From an uncultured Eubacteriales bacterium (lineage in GTDB: Bacteria > Bacillota > Clostridia > Christensenellales > UBA1242), in NCBI GenBank assembly GCA_948949055.1, contig CARBWQ010000048.1:1-6903 (forward strand): a stretch of 6,903 bases of DNA. The letters run 5' to 3'. The notes beneath the pieces were generated by a model that was not told where the DNA came from, made no database searches, and saw only the letters and a list, made by a program, of their open reading frames with translations. Made by a program: the position numbers and the translations under genes. This document shows positions 1-6,138 of the stretch, piece after piece (the first letter of the stretch is position 1; the number at the start of each line of letters is the position of its first letter).

Positions 1-55
1 CTTTTTCATATTTTTCTTTGCTTACTGTAACTCTTACTTGATCTAACCATTTCAT
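1..55 (-). CDS. Start of a small protein, cut by the window edge; possibly DUF4926-like
   Basis: Only the first 18 codons are present (MKWLDQVRVTVSKEKYEK), read leftward from an ATG at 55-53. A good Shine-Dalgarno site (AAGGAGA on the minus strand, about 62-68) sits some 7 nt upstream, and the reading frame stays open to the window edge. The gene starts 12 nt after the stop of the broken upstream gene, so the two were probably one operon. The opening residues (hydrophobic start, L-D-x-V-x-V-T-V) recall small DUF4926-type proteins. From general knowledge these are often encoded next to DUF6883 proteins, which the upstream gene resembles. That assignment is inference from 18 residues plus context. 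The gene call itself rests on the start, the ribosome binding site and the operon spacing. Confidence 0.5.
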   Translation of the reverse strand, partial: MKWLDQVRVTVSKEKYEK

Positions 56-67
56 GCTTTTTCTCCT

Positions 68-409
68 TTAATCTTTTAATAATGGTGAGGCGATTTTGAT
101 TTTTCCATTTGGCCATACGACGCAACCTGTGTGGCAACTATATCGTTCGTGAGAATGTTCATTTTTGCCGTCTAAAATGAAATTTATTTGAATATGTTGA
201 CCATTTTCATTTAAGGTTTTTATTTGATATTGATTATTAAGAAATCCTTGTGAAACCTCTTGTGAAATCTTTTCATACAGTTAATTTGCATTTTCTTTAT
301 TATAGCCCATGCTTCTCATCATTGCAAATTTATTTGGTTCAAATAATAAGTATTTTGTAATTTTATCTTGTGGAAAGTCTAATATAACATTTTGCTCAAA
401 TTTGTTCAT
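68..409 (-). pseudogene. Broken small gene resembling DUF6883, interrupted by one in-frame TAA
   Basis: Read leftward from an ATG at 409-407 preceded by AAAGGA (420-415), the frame gives 42 codons (beginning MNKFEQNVILDFPQDK), then TAA at 283-281. It then continues open in the same frame for 70 more codons to a TAA at 70-68, for 114 codons in all. Both halves read as sensible protein. The first has K-x-x-K-Y-L-L and a M-G-Y-x-x-E-N-A helix. The second has alternating beta-like stretches ending C-V-V-W-P-N-G-K-I-K-I-A-S-P. This layout resembles DUF6883, a small alpha/beta domain also found at the C-terminus of polymorphic toxins; I judge that from memory of the family, without a search. A GAA (Glu) to TAA change would explain the interruption. 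No ATG or SD allows restart after the stop. Sequencing error remains possible. Confidence 0.6.
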
Positions 410-520
410 TTTTTTCCTTTATAAGTTTGTTATGGAAGTAAAATTTTAAAATTCAATGTTGGCTGACAAAAATTTGTGATAATTGTTAATTTTGTTAAAT
501 AAAATACTTTGAGGTAATTT

Positions 521-1204
521 ATGTTTTTAACCATAAAAAAGAAGGCAATTGTTGCCACATTATTATGTTTTCTGATTATTGGTGTCGCAAGTGCTACCTA
601 TTTTACAGTGCATGCTTCGGTTATGCCAAAGTATTCTCATACGATTGTTATCGATGCTGGGCATGGGGGAAGAGATGGTGGAGCTAGTGGAGCGACTGGA
701 ATTACTGAAAGTGAACTCAACTTGACTTATGCAAAGAAGCTTGCTAAGCTTTGTTCCGATTTCGGTATTAAAGCCGTTCTTACGCGAAAAGACATGAACG
801 GGTTATATGATGAAAATGCCAAAAATAAAAAGAAAAGCGAAATGGAAAAACGCAGAAAGATTATCAATAGCAGTGGTGCAGATGTAATGGTTAGCATTCA
901 TATGAATTCCTTTCCACTTTCATCTAGTGAGGGCGCTCAAATTTTTTATGCGAAAGGAAGTGATAATGGTTTTAACTTGGCTAAGAGTGTGCAGACGAGT
1001 GTTTGTCAATCATTTAAAAGTGCAAGGGATTATGTAAGCGTAGGTGATTATTATGTAATAAACACTGCCAAAATGCCAGCTATTTTAATAGAATGTGGTT
1101 TTTTATCAAATCCGAACGAGGAAAGATTATTAATAAGCGATGATTACTGTGAAAAATTTTGTTATTCAGTTTTGGCAGGAATAATTTCCTATTTTCAAAT
1201 GTAA
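521..1204 (+). CDS. cwlD: Germination-specific N-acetylmuramoyl-L-alanine amidase CwlD (spore cortex)
   Basis: This is a zinc amidase of the Amidase_3 family that removes the stem peptide from muramic acid. In spore formers CwlD works with the deacetylase PdaA to make muramic-delta-lactam, the mark that lets cortex-lytic enzymes recognise the cortex at germination. The 227-residue length matches CwlD. Residues 9-27 form a hydrophobic signal or anchor segment, so the enzyme acts outside the membrane. The catalytic domain runs from residue 40. It has I-D-A-G-H48-G-G, Glu63 in the I-T-E-S-E stretch, S-I-H127-M-N-S, and the catalytic Glu191 in I-E-C-G-F-L-S-N-P, so all zinc and catalytic residues are in place. 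The ATG at 521 follows GAGG (511-514) by 6 nt. A hairpin terminator follows immediately, so the gene appears to be transcribed alone. I see no convincing sigma-E or sigma-G promoter in the gap at 410-520. Confidence 0.9.
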   Translation: MFLTIKKKAIVATLLCFLIIGVASATYFTVHASVMPKYSHTIVIDAGHGGRDGGASGATGITESELNLTYAKKLAKLCSDFGIKAVLTRKDMNGLYDENAKNKKKSEMEKRRKIINSSGADVMVSIHMNSFPLSSSEGAQIFYAKGSDNGFNLAKSVQTSVCQSFKSARDYVSVGDYYVINTAKMPAILIECGFLSNPNEERLLISDDYCEKFCYSVLAGIISYFQM

Positions 1205-1211
1205 AAAAAAT

Positions 1212-1241
1212 AAAAATAGCAAAAATCGTTTTGCTATTTTT
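1212..1241 (+). terminator. Hairpin terminator after cwlD
   Basis: A perfect 13-bp stem (arms 1212-1224 and 1229-1241, loop ATCG) begins 7 nt after the cwlD stop. The 3' arm ends in five T residues and the 5' arm is preceded by a run of A, so the structure could also stop minus-strand transcription. The 3' arm overlaps the likely -35 region of the galE promoter. Confidence 0.7.
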
Positions 1242-1258
1242 GCTAAAAATCATATAAT
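1231..1258 (+). promoter_or_regulatory. Probable sigma-A promoter of galE-gmk
   Basis: A perfect -10 hexamer TATAAT lies at 1253-1258, with TTGCTA (four of six matches to TTGACA) at 1231-1236 and a 16-nt spacer. The -35 sits inside the 3' arm of the cwlD terminator. Predicted transcription starts near 1265, leaving a leader of only about 10 nt that still contains the AGGTG ribosome binding site. Confidence 0.5.
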
Positions 1259-1274
1259 TAAAGAGAGGTGAAAA

Positions 1275-2282
1275 ATGAGTATTTTATTAACTGGTGGTTT
1301 AGGTTATATTGGATCACACACAGCAGTTGAGCTATTAGAAGATGGAAGAGAAATAGTAATTATTGATAATCTTTCCAACAGCAACATAGAGGTGAAAGAT
1401 AAGATTGAAAAGATTGTCACAGATAAGTATGCCAAAAACATGAAAGTTGTAGTTGGAGATGTTAGAGATGAGAAGCTACTAGAACAAATATTTTCTGAAA
1501 ATGACATAACAGCTGTTGTTCATTTTGCTGGCCTAAAAGCTGTTGGTGAATCTGTTGAAAAGCCACTTGAATATTATGATAACAATATTAATTCGACAAC
1601 ATCACTTTTGAAAGTTATGAAAAAATTTGGCGTGAAGAACTTTGTTTTCAGTTCTTCTGCAACCGTTTATGGAAGGGCAAAATCTATGCCAATATATGAA
1701 GATTTTGAGATAGGAGCTACAAACCCTTATGGTAGGACAAAACTCTTTATAGAACAGATTTTGCAGGACATTTATGTGAGTGATAAGACTTATAACATTG
1801 CAATTTTAAGATACTTTAATCCAATTGGGGCGCATGACAGTGGGCTTATCGGCGAAGACCCAAATGGCATACCAAACAATCTTCTTCCATATGTTGCAAA
1901 GGTGGCGACAGGTAAACTTGAAGTGTTAAGCGTGTTTGGTGATGATTATGACACCAAAGATGGAACAGGCGTGCGTGATTATATCCATGTTGTAGATCTT
2001 GCCAAGGGACACTTATCAGCCCTTAAAAAACTTGAAGAAAATTGTGGACTTAAAATATATAATTTAGGTACAGGAGTCGGTTATTCGGTATTAGATATCG
2101 TGGAAGCATATAACAAGGTCTGTGGAGGTAAGGTAAAATACAAGTTTGCTCCAAGAAGACCTGGCGACATTGATGTTTGTTATGCAAATGCCGATAAGGC
2201 TTTCAAGGAAATGGGCTGGAAGGCAGAACGCGACCTTGAAAATATGTGCATGACAAGTTGGAAATTTGAAAATAATAAATAA
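1275..2282 (+). CDS. galE: UDP-glucose 4-epimerase (GalE), possibly also acting on UDP-GlcNAc
   Basis: This is a cytoplasmic short-chain dehydrogenase/reductase that interconverts UDP-glucose and UDP-galactose through an NAD-bound 4-keto intermediate, feeding surface polysaccharide synthesis. The 335 residues match full-length GalE. The NAD-binding loop G-G-L-G-Y-I-G is at 7-13, and D31-N-L-S follows the second strand. The catalytic trio is S128 (in S-S-S-A-T-V-Y-G), Y152 and K156 (Y-G-R-T-K). The substrate domain has R-Y-F-N-P-I-G-A-H, G-x-R-D-Y-I-H-V-V-D and A-P-R-R-P-G-D. The position equivalent to E. coli Tyr299 and human Cys307 appears to be Cys302 (I-D-V-C-Y-A-N), a small residue that in characterised enzymes allows N-acetylated UDP-hexosamines. 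The ATG at 1275 has AGGTG 4 nt upstream. The guanylate kinase gene follows after 14 nt, so the two are probably co-transcribed. Confidence 0.95.
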   Translation: MSILLTGGLGYIGSHTAVELLEDGREIVIIDNLSNSNIEVKDKIEKIVTDKYAKNMKVVVGDVRDEKLLEQIFSENDITAVVHFAGLKAVGESVEKPLEYYDNNINSTTSLLKVMKKFGVKNFVFSSSATVYGRAKSMPIYEDFEIGATNPYGRTKLFIEQILQDIYVSDKTYNIAILRYFNPIGAHDSGLIGEDPNGIPNNLLPYVAKVATGKLEVLSVFGDDYDTKDGTGVRDYIHVVDLAKGHLSALKKLEENCGLKIYNLGTGVGYSVLDIVEAYNKVCGGKVKYKFAPRRPGDIDVCYANADKAFKEMGWKAERDLENMCMTSWKFENNK

Positions 2283-2296
2283 CATAGGAGAAAAAC

Positions 2297-2857
2297 ATGT
2301 TTATAGCATTTAGTGGCGTTTCATCAAGTGGTAAAAATACAATTATGAACGAACTTATTGGTCGTAGAGAAGATGTAAAAATATTAGAGAAATCATCTGC
2401 GACAACTCGCCCTCCAAGAGAAAGTGACTTTAAATATAATACCTATATATACTTAAATGATGAAGAGTTTAAGAAGGGCATTGAAGAGGGACGTTTCTTT
2501 GAATATGAAGATGTTCATGGTCACTATTATGGGACAATACTCTCTGAGCTTGAAAAGGCAAAGGCAGATGACGATATCTTTTATGTCCGAGATATTGATG
2601 TTAAAGGTGTTGTAAACTTAAAGAAATTTTTTAATGACAAAATGATTTCAATCTTTTTAGATGCGCCAGATGATGTTTTAAGAGAAAGGCTAAAAAATCG
2701 TGGAGATGATGAAAAGGATATAGAAAAGAGGTTGGCAAGGGGAGAGCTAGAACGCTCTTACAAAGGTAATTATGATCTTGTAATAGAAAACCTAGAAATA
2801 GACAAAACAATCAAGACGATCAATGAATATTTAGATAATTATCGAAAAAATAGCTAA
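2297..2857 (+). CDS. gmk: Guanylate kinase, divergent (Gmk-like)
   Basis: This enzyme converts GMP plus ATP to GDP plus ADP in the cytoplasm. The 186 residues are somewhat shorter than the usual 200-210, with the first beta strand at the very N-terminus. The P-loop is G7-V-S-S-S-G-K13-N-T, with Asn at position 14 where Ser, Thr or Gly is usual. GMP-site residues are recognisable: S34, R38 and R41 in S-A-T-T-R-P-P-R, Y50, E69, Y78-G-T80 and D99-I-D101. The lid and C-terminal helices include R-L-K-N-R-G and I-E-K-R-L-A-R-G. The glycine normally found before Tyr50 (G-x-x-Y-x-F) is absent. The start has AGGAGA at 2286-2291, 5 nt upstream. It lies 14 nt behind galE and ends 7 nt before a terminator hairpin. 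Most clostridial gmk genes sit next to rpoZ, so this could be a second, paralogous copy; that is inference. Confidence 0.85.
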   Translation: MFIAFSGVSSSGKNTIMNELIGRREDVKILEKSSATTRPPRESDFKYNTYIYLNDEEFKKGIEEGRFFEYEDVHGHYYGTILSELEKAKADDDIFYVRDIDVKGVVNLKKFFNDKMISIFLDAPDDVLRERLKNRGDDEKDIEKRLARGELERSYKGNYDLVIENLEIDKTIKTINEYLDNYRKNS

Positions 2858-2864
2858 AAACACA

Positions 2865-2893
2865 AAAAAATCATACAAATTGTATGATTTTTT
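2865..2893. terminator. Bidirectional terminator between gmk and the convergent gene
   Basis: A 13-bp perfect stem (arms 2865-2877 and 2881-2893, loop AAT) has A-runs on the 5' side and T-runs on the 3' side. It can therefore act as an intrinsic terminator for transcripts from either strand. It lies between two convergent stops, at 2857 and 2912. Confidence 0.85.
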
Positions 2894-2911
2894 ATTAATT
2901 TAATGCAATTA

Positions 2912-3418
2912 TTAAATATTTTTGTCCTCTTTGCCATTATCAGTTGTAAAAGTATTCTTTTCTTCAAATTCATCTTCACTATTGTTTGTATCAACATTTT
3001 CTTCGTACACAAGAGATGAAATGACATTGCTTTCTTGAAGAATTTTATTTTTCATGTAAGGGTCAACTATGCCTTCGCCTTTAAACACCAATGTTTCAAG
3101 TCCATTTGAAGATGTCACCATGCCTACACACTCTTGTTTCTTAGCAAGCTCTACAAAATGAGGATCTTGATTTTTGAGATTGTCAATAAGCTCAAATTTG
3201 CCAATATGATAGAGCTTTTGATTTATCCTCTTTGTTGCAACCGGATAAGTAGTTCCTTGAAATTCCATTTCGCCTACAAGTCTATCAAAAGTAACAACAC
3301 GATAAACGTCTTTTGGAATGTCAATAACCTTAATATCGTTTGAATCAAGTGATAATGTCTTTTCAGAAGGTAGAAGATTTTTATTTGTATAAAAAGTTGC
3401 ATAGTGTTTAATTTCCAT
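2912..3418 (-). CDS. Hypothetical 168-residue protein with acidic tail
   Basis: I do not recognise this family. Translation from the ATG at 3418-3416 gives 168 residues, beginning MEIKHYATFY. There is no signal peptide or membrane segment, so it is probably cytoplasmic. Residues 1-135 look like a compact mixed alpha/beta domain with one cysteine (C97), including V-Y-R-V-V-T-F-D-R-L-V-G-E-M-E-F-Q-G and L-V-F-K-G-E-G-I-V-D-P-Y. Residues 138-168 are a low-complexity, strongly acidic and Asn-rich tail, likely disordered. An earlier in-frame ATG at 3430-3428 is less likely to be the start. The GGAGG ribosome binding site (3428-3424) overlaps it and sits 5 nt from the chosen ATG. The gene has its own strong promoter and shares a terminator with gmk. 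It is monocistronic and divergent from spoIIE, but no role in sporulation can be inferred from that alone. Confidence 0.8.
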   Translation of the reverse strand: MEIKHYATFYTNKNLLPSEKTLSLDSNDIKVIDIPKDVYRVVTFDRLVGEMEFQGTTYPVATKRINQKLYHIGKFELIDNLKNQDPHFVELAKKQECVGMVTSSNGLETLVFKGEGIVDPYMKNKILQESNVISSLVYEENVDTNNSEDEFEEKNTFTTDNGKEDKNI

Positions 3419-3442
3419 GGTGTCCTCCATATTCTTTATTTC

Positions 3443-3471
3443 ATTTTATCACATAGCAAGTAGTTTGTCAA
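3443..3471 (-). promoter_or_regulatory. Strong sigma-A promoter of the hypothetical gene
   Basis: On the minus strand, TTGACA (3471-3466) is followed after exactly 17 nt by TAAAAT (3448-3443), with a TG one base before the -10 (extended -10). Transcription should start near 3436. That gives an 18-nt leader containing GGAGG and supports the ATG at 3418 as the start. Confidence 0.8.
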
Positions 3472-3552
3472 TTTAAATTTTGTTAAACATTTAGCATAAC
3501 TCTAATAAAGTCAATCTAACAATTTTTACCAAATCATCAAGTATAGCCCTAA

Positions 3553-3608
3553 TTCGTCAAATTGTGCCAACATTGACCACAACGAATAATAAACTGACGA
3601 GTTATAAT
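3553..3608 (+). promoter_or_regulatory. Candidate spoIIE promoter with possible Spo0A boxes
   Basis: A perfect TATAAT at 3603-3608 has no -35 hexamer at 17 nt. The nearest candidate, TTGACC (3573-3578), lies 24 nt away. This resembles Spo0A-activated promoters such as B. subtilis spoIIE and spoIIG, whose spacers are unusually long. Possible Spo0A boxes (consensus TGNCGAA) are TTCGTCA at 3553-3559, an exact match on the minus strand. A second is TGACGAG at 3595-3601, with one mismatch. A weak third, CAACGAA at 3580-3586, has two mismatches and lies over the expected -35. The -10 is convincing; the boxes are suggestive. Confidence 0.45.
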
Positions 3609-3618
3609 TTATTTTGAA

Positions 3619-5895
3619 ATGAAAAATAAAATTATATACATATTAAAATTCTTTGTATTTTTACTTCTCTTCTTTGTGCTTTCAAGGGCAGGAATAAATG
3701 GAACTATTTATCCATTCGCTTTTTCTATGATGTTTGCTCTTGCTTGGGCTAATCAAAAGGTGTGGCTTGTAGCTCCTGCTTACTTAATTGGTTCAATCGC
3801 AAACAATTATAGCTTTGAGGGAATAATTAGTGCTTTTGTGGTGGTGATATTGTTATTAGTGCCTTATTACATTCATGTAAGCCTCAAAAAGCCTATGACA
3901 AAGTGGGAACTTTTTATCTATGCTTTTTTAAGTCAGACAGCTTGGCTTGTATTTGCCATTCTTGGTAATATGGAAATTTACTTTGCCGTGCTTTCACCAA
4001 TTGTGGGACTTTTTTATCTATTTATCGCTCTTTCTATATTCGAACCTATTATTAAAAGAGGACTTGCCTATAAACTGACATTGCCTGAGGTGGTTTGTGG
4101 TGGAGTTATTTTAATGAGCATAGCAAGTGGTCTTGCAGGTTGTGAGATTTATGGCTTTTCACTGCTAAAACTCTTTGTAGCGTTTTCACTTCTTTCAATT
4201 TCACAGGTTTCAAGCTCAGGTCGAACAATGATTTTTGCCTCACTTATGGGGCTTGGAGCATTAATTAGTAACAATAATCCTATTTTTGTTGCACCTTTTA
4301 TCATTTGGGGTCTTGCAGTAATTGCTTTTAAGTTCTCCAATAGAATTTTTCCTGCTTGTGCAATAGTGCTTAGCGAAGTGCTTATAACTTTTTATTTCCA
4401 ATTATATTATTCGTTTACTATCGTTGGCTTTATGCCGGTAGTTGTAAGTGCTGTGCTTTTCTTGATTGTCCCAAAGACTTTTTATAACGCTTTATCAATT
4501 CTGCTTTCAACCGAAAAAGAACGCAGTGCCGTTAAATGTTTACTCAATCGCAATCGTGACATCTTGCAAAGACGATTAAATAAATTGAGTGAAGTCTTTT
4601 TTGATATGAATGCAGTTTTCAGAACGCTAATCAAAAAGAGTGCAGGGGAAGAGGAAATTAAAGAAATGTTGTATGAGGAGATAAAGTCCTCAATTTGCAA
4701 GAATTGTCCTGAGTTTAAACATTGTCATCGTACTTTCAATGAAGATACTAGGCGAATATTTGTAAACTTAATTTCTATATCACTTGAAAGGGGAAAGATT
4801 AATGTTCTTGACCTTCCAAGTTATCTATCTTCAAGGTGTGGAAACTCGGCAAGACTAATTGGCGAGATAAATACCCTTTCAAACCAGTATAAATCTTATT
4901 CACAGCTAGTTGGAAATATCGATACAAGCAAACTTTTAATTTCTGATCAACTCGAAGGCATTTCAGGTCTGATGAAAACTCTCGCAAGCGAAGTCGACAC
5001 GATGATAAGCATGGATACAGGCAGAGAAAAAAGACTACTTGATGAGTTATCTTCAAATAACATCATATGTACAGATGCTGTTGTGTACGAAAAAGACGCA
5101 CGAACCATGATGACAACCCTCGTAGTCCGAGATGAAGATGTAAACAAACTTAAATTGCAGGGGATAACTTCCAAAATTTGTGGTCAAAAGATGGCTATAT
5201 ATGATGTTTATCCTACCGAGCGAGCAGGCCTTATGTCTGTTAATTTAAAGACAGCTCCAAGATATGATTGCATTTTTGGTCTTGCAAATACTCCAAAAGG
5301 TGGAAGCACGGTGTCCGGTGACAGGCATTGCATTGAAAGACTTGACGGTGATAGATTTATTTTTGCCATTTGTGACGGCATGGGCAGTGGAGTACAGGCT
5401 GGAAATAAAGCTGAAACAGCAATCGGACTTATTGAAAATTTCTATAAGGCTGGCTTTGAAAGTGAGATAATTCTCTCTTCTGTCAATAGACTTATGAACC
5501 TCGAAAGCTCTGAAATATTCTCAACAATAGATATTGCAATAGTTGATTTAAAAGACGGAATAGCCGATTTTATTAAAATGGGTGCGTCAAGTTCATATAT
5601 TAGAGGTGATGAAGGCTGTAATATTATAGAATGCTCAGCTCTTCCAATGGGCGTATTAGACAATGCCAAAGCAATAACAAAAAAAGTAGTCCTAAACGAC
5701 AAAGACTACATAATTTTATGCTCTGATGGAATAAACGACGCTTTCAGCTCTGACGGTGATTTTAGAGATTTCTTGCTTACAATAAAAGGTCAAAATCCAC
5801 AAGAGTATGCCGACCAAATTTTAGCCAAAGCTCTGTCAATAAATAATGGCTATGCAGTTGACGATATGACAGTGCTTGTTATAAAGATTTTTTAG
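3619..5895 (+). CDS. spoIIE: Stage II sporulation protein E (SpoIIE), PP2C-type phosphatase
   Basis: This membrane phosphatase dephosphorylates SpoIIAA, releasing sigma-F in the forespore, and in B. subtilis associates with FtsZ at the polar septum. Of 758 residues, about 4-300 form roughly ten membrane segments. Residues 300-540 are the cytoplasmic linker, with a Cys cluster C360-K-N-C363-P-E-F-K-H-C369 matching one in B. subtilis SpoIIE. Residues 545-758 are the PP2C domain. Its metal-site motifs are S-G-D568, D586-G-M-G-S-G, S-D703-G and D748-D-M-T. The domain is complete and looks active. Compared with B. subtilis SpoIIE (827 residues), the roughly 45-residue cytoplasmic tail before the first membrane segment is missing. 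An in-frame TGA at 3595-3597 rules out a longer start. No Shine-Dalgarno site precedes the ATG and the -10 lies only 10 nt away, so translation may be nearly leaderless. The stop overlaps that of the convergent gene, with no terminator between. Confidence 0.95.
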   Translation: MKNKIIYILKFFVFLLLFFVLSRAGINGTIYPFAFSMMFALAWANQKVWLVAPAYLIGSIANNYSFEGIISAFVVVILLLVPYYIHVSLKKPMTKWELFIYAFLSQTAWLVFAILGNMEIYFAVLSPIVGLFYLFIALSIFEPIIKRGLAYKLTLPEVVCGGVILMSIASGLAGCEIYGFSLLKLFVAFSLLSISQVSSSGRTMIFASLMGLGALISNNNPIFVAPFIIWGLAVIAFKFSNRIFPACAIVLSEVLITFYFQLYYSFTIVGFMPVVVSAVLFLIVPKTFYNALSILLSTEKERSAVKCLLNRNRDILQRRLNKLSEVFFDMNAVFRTLIKKSAGEEEIKEMLYEEIKSSICKNCPEFKHCHRTFNEDTRRIFVNLISISLERGKINVLDLPSYLSSRCGNSARLIGEINTLSNQYKSYSQLVGNIDTSKLLISDQLEGISGLMKTLASEVDTMISMDTGREKRLLDELSSNNIICTDAVVYEKDARTMMTTLVVRDEDVNKLKLQGITSKICGQKMAIYDVYPTERAGLMSVNLKTAPRYDCIFGLANTPKGGSTVSGDRHCIERLDGDRFIFAICDGMGSGVQAGNKAETAIGLIENFYKAGFESEIILSSVNRLMNLESSEIFSTIDIAIVDLKDGIADFIKMGASSSYIRGDEGCNIIECSALPMGVLDNAKAITKKVVLNDKDYIILCSDGINDAFSSDGDFRDFLLTIKGQNPQEYADQILAKALSINNGYAVDDMTVLVIKIF

Positions 5896-6128
5896 ACAAT
5901 ATCGTCATCATAAATGATTTCTAGAACAAATTCAAGTAGTCGTAGTTCTCTTTCATACATGTGGTCAACAAAAAGTAAATCATATTTATAAAAAAGTTCC
6001 TTTTGCTCATTATTAAAACTTTCAAGCAGTTTATGAGATAATGTGTCTATTTCCTCAGGTGCTTGATAATGTTTTTCCATATTAAGTTTAATATAACATT
6101 CATATATTATCTTTGCGATTTCTTTCAT
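5892..6128 (-). CDS. Small acidic helical protein, possibly DUF6809-like
   Basis: A 78-residue protein is read from the ATG at 6128-6126, beginning MKEIAKIIYE. The start is set by AAGGAGG (6139-6133), 4 nt upstream. A longer frame to 6179 exists, but its extra codons run across the promoter and are not believed. The sequence is almost all predicted alpha helix. It has a central L-L-E-S-F-N-N-E-Q-K-E-L-F-Y-K-Y-D stretch and a C-terminal E-L-R-L-L-E-F-V-L-E-I-I-Y helix, ending D-D-D-I-V. This pattern (short N-terminal helix, an E-Q-x-x-L-F helix, then a hydrophobic helix) recalls the DUF6809 family of uncharacterised small clostridial proteins; I did not verify it by search. There is no membrane segment or catalytic motif. 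The gene is divergent from a repressor gene with operator-like repeats in its promoter, so it is the likely target of that regulator. Function unknown. Confidence 0.75.
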   Translation of the reverse strand: MKEIAKIIYECYIKLNMEKHYQAPEEIDTLSHKLLESFNNEQKELFYKYDLLFVDHMYERELRLLEFVLEIIYDDDIV

Positions 6129-6138
6129 TTTGCCTCCT

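Noticed and set aside
281..283. TAA as a recoded sense codon in the left-hand gene
   Set aside because: TAA ends cwlD, galE, gmk, xre and others in the window, so a changed genetic code is not supported, and no recoding signal is visible.
421..520. Sigma-E or sigma-G promoter for cwlD
   Set aside because: Pieces such as AATACTT (503-509) resemble sporulation -10 elements, but no correctly spaced -35 partner is present.
3419..3430. Upstream ATG (3430-3428) as start of the hypothetical minus-strand gene
   Set aside because: It overlaps the GGAGG ribosome binding site of the ATG at 3418 and has no site of its own.
4799..5174. Minus-strand open frames inside spoIIE (4799-5056 and 4947-5174) and similar ones in galE
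   Set aside because: They lie fully antisense to well-conserved genes, overlap one another, lack ribosome binding sites and read as low-complexity Ser/Leu-rich protein.
5264..5470. Plus-strand 68-codon frame inside spoIIE
   Set aside because: It is a shifted-frame reading of the conserved PP2C domain with no ribosome binding site.
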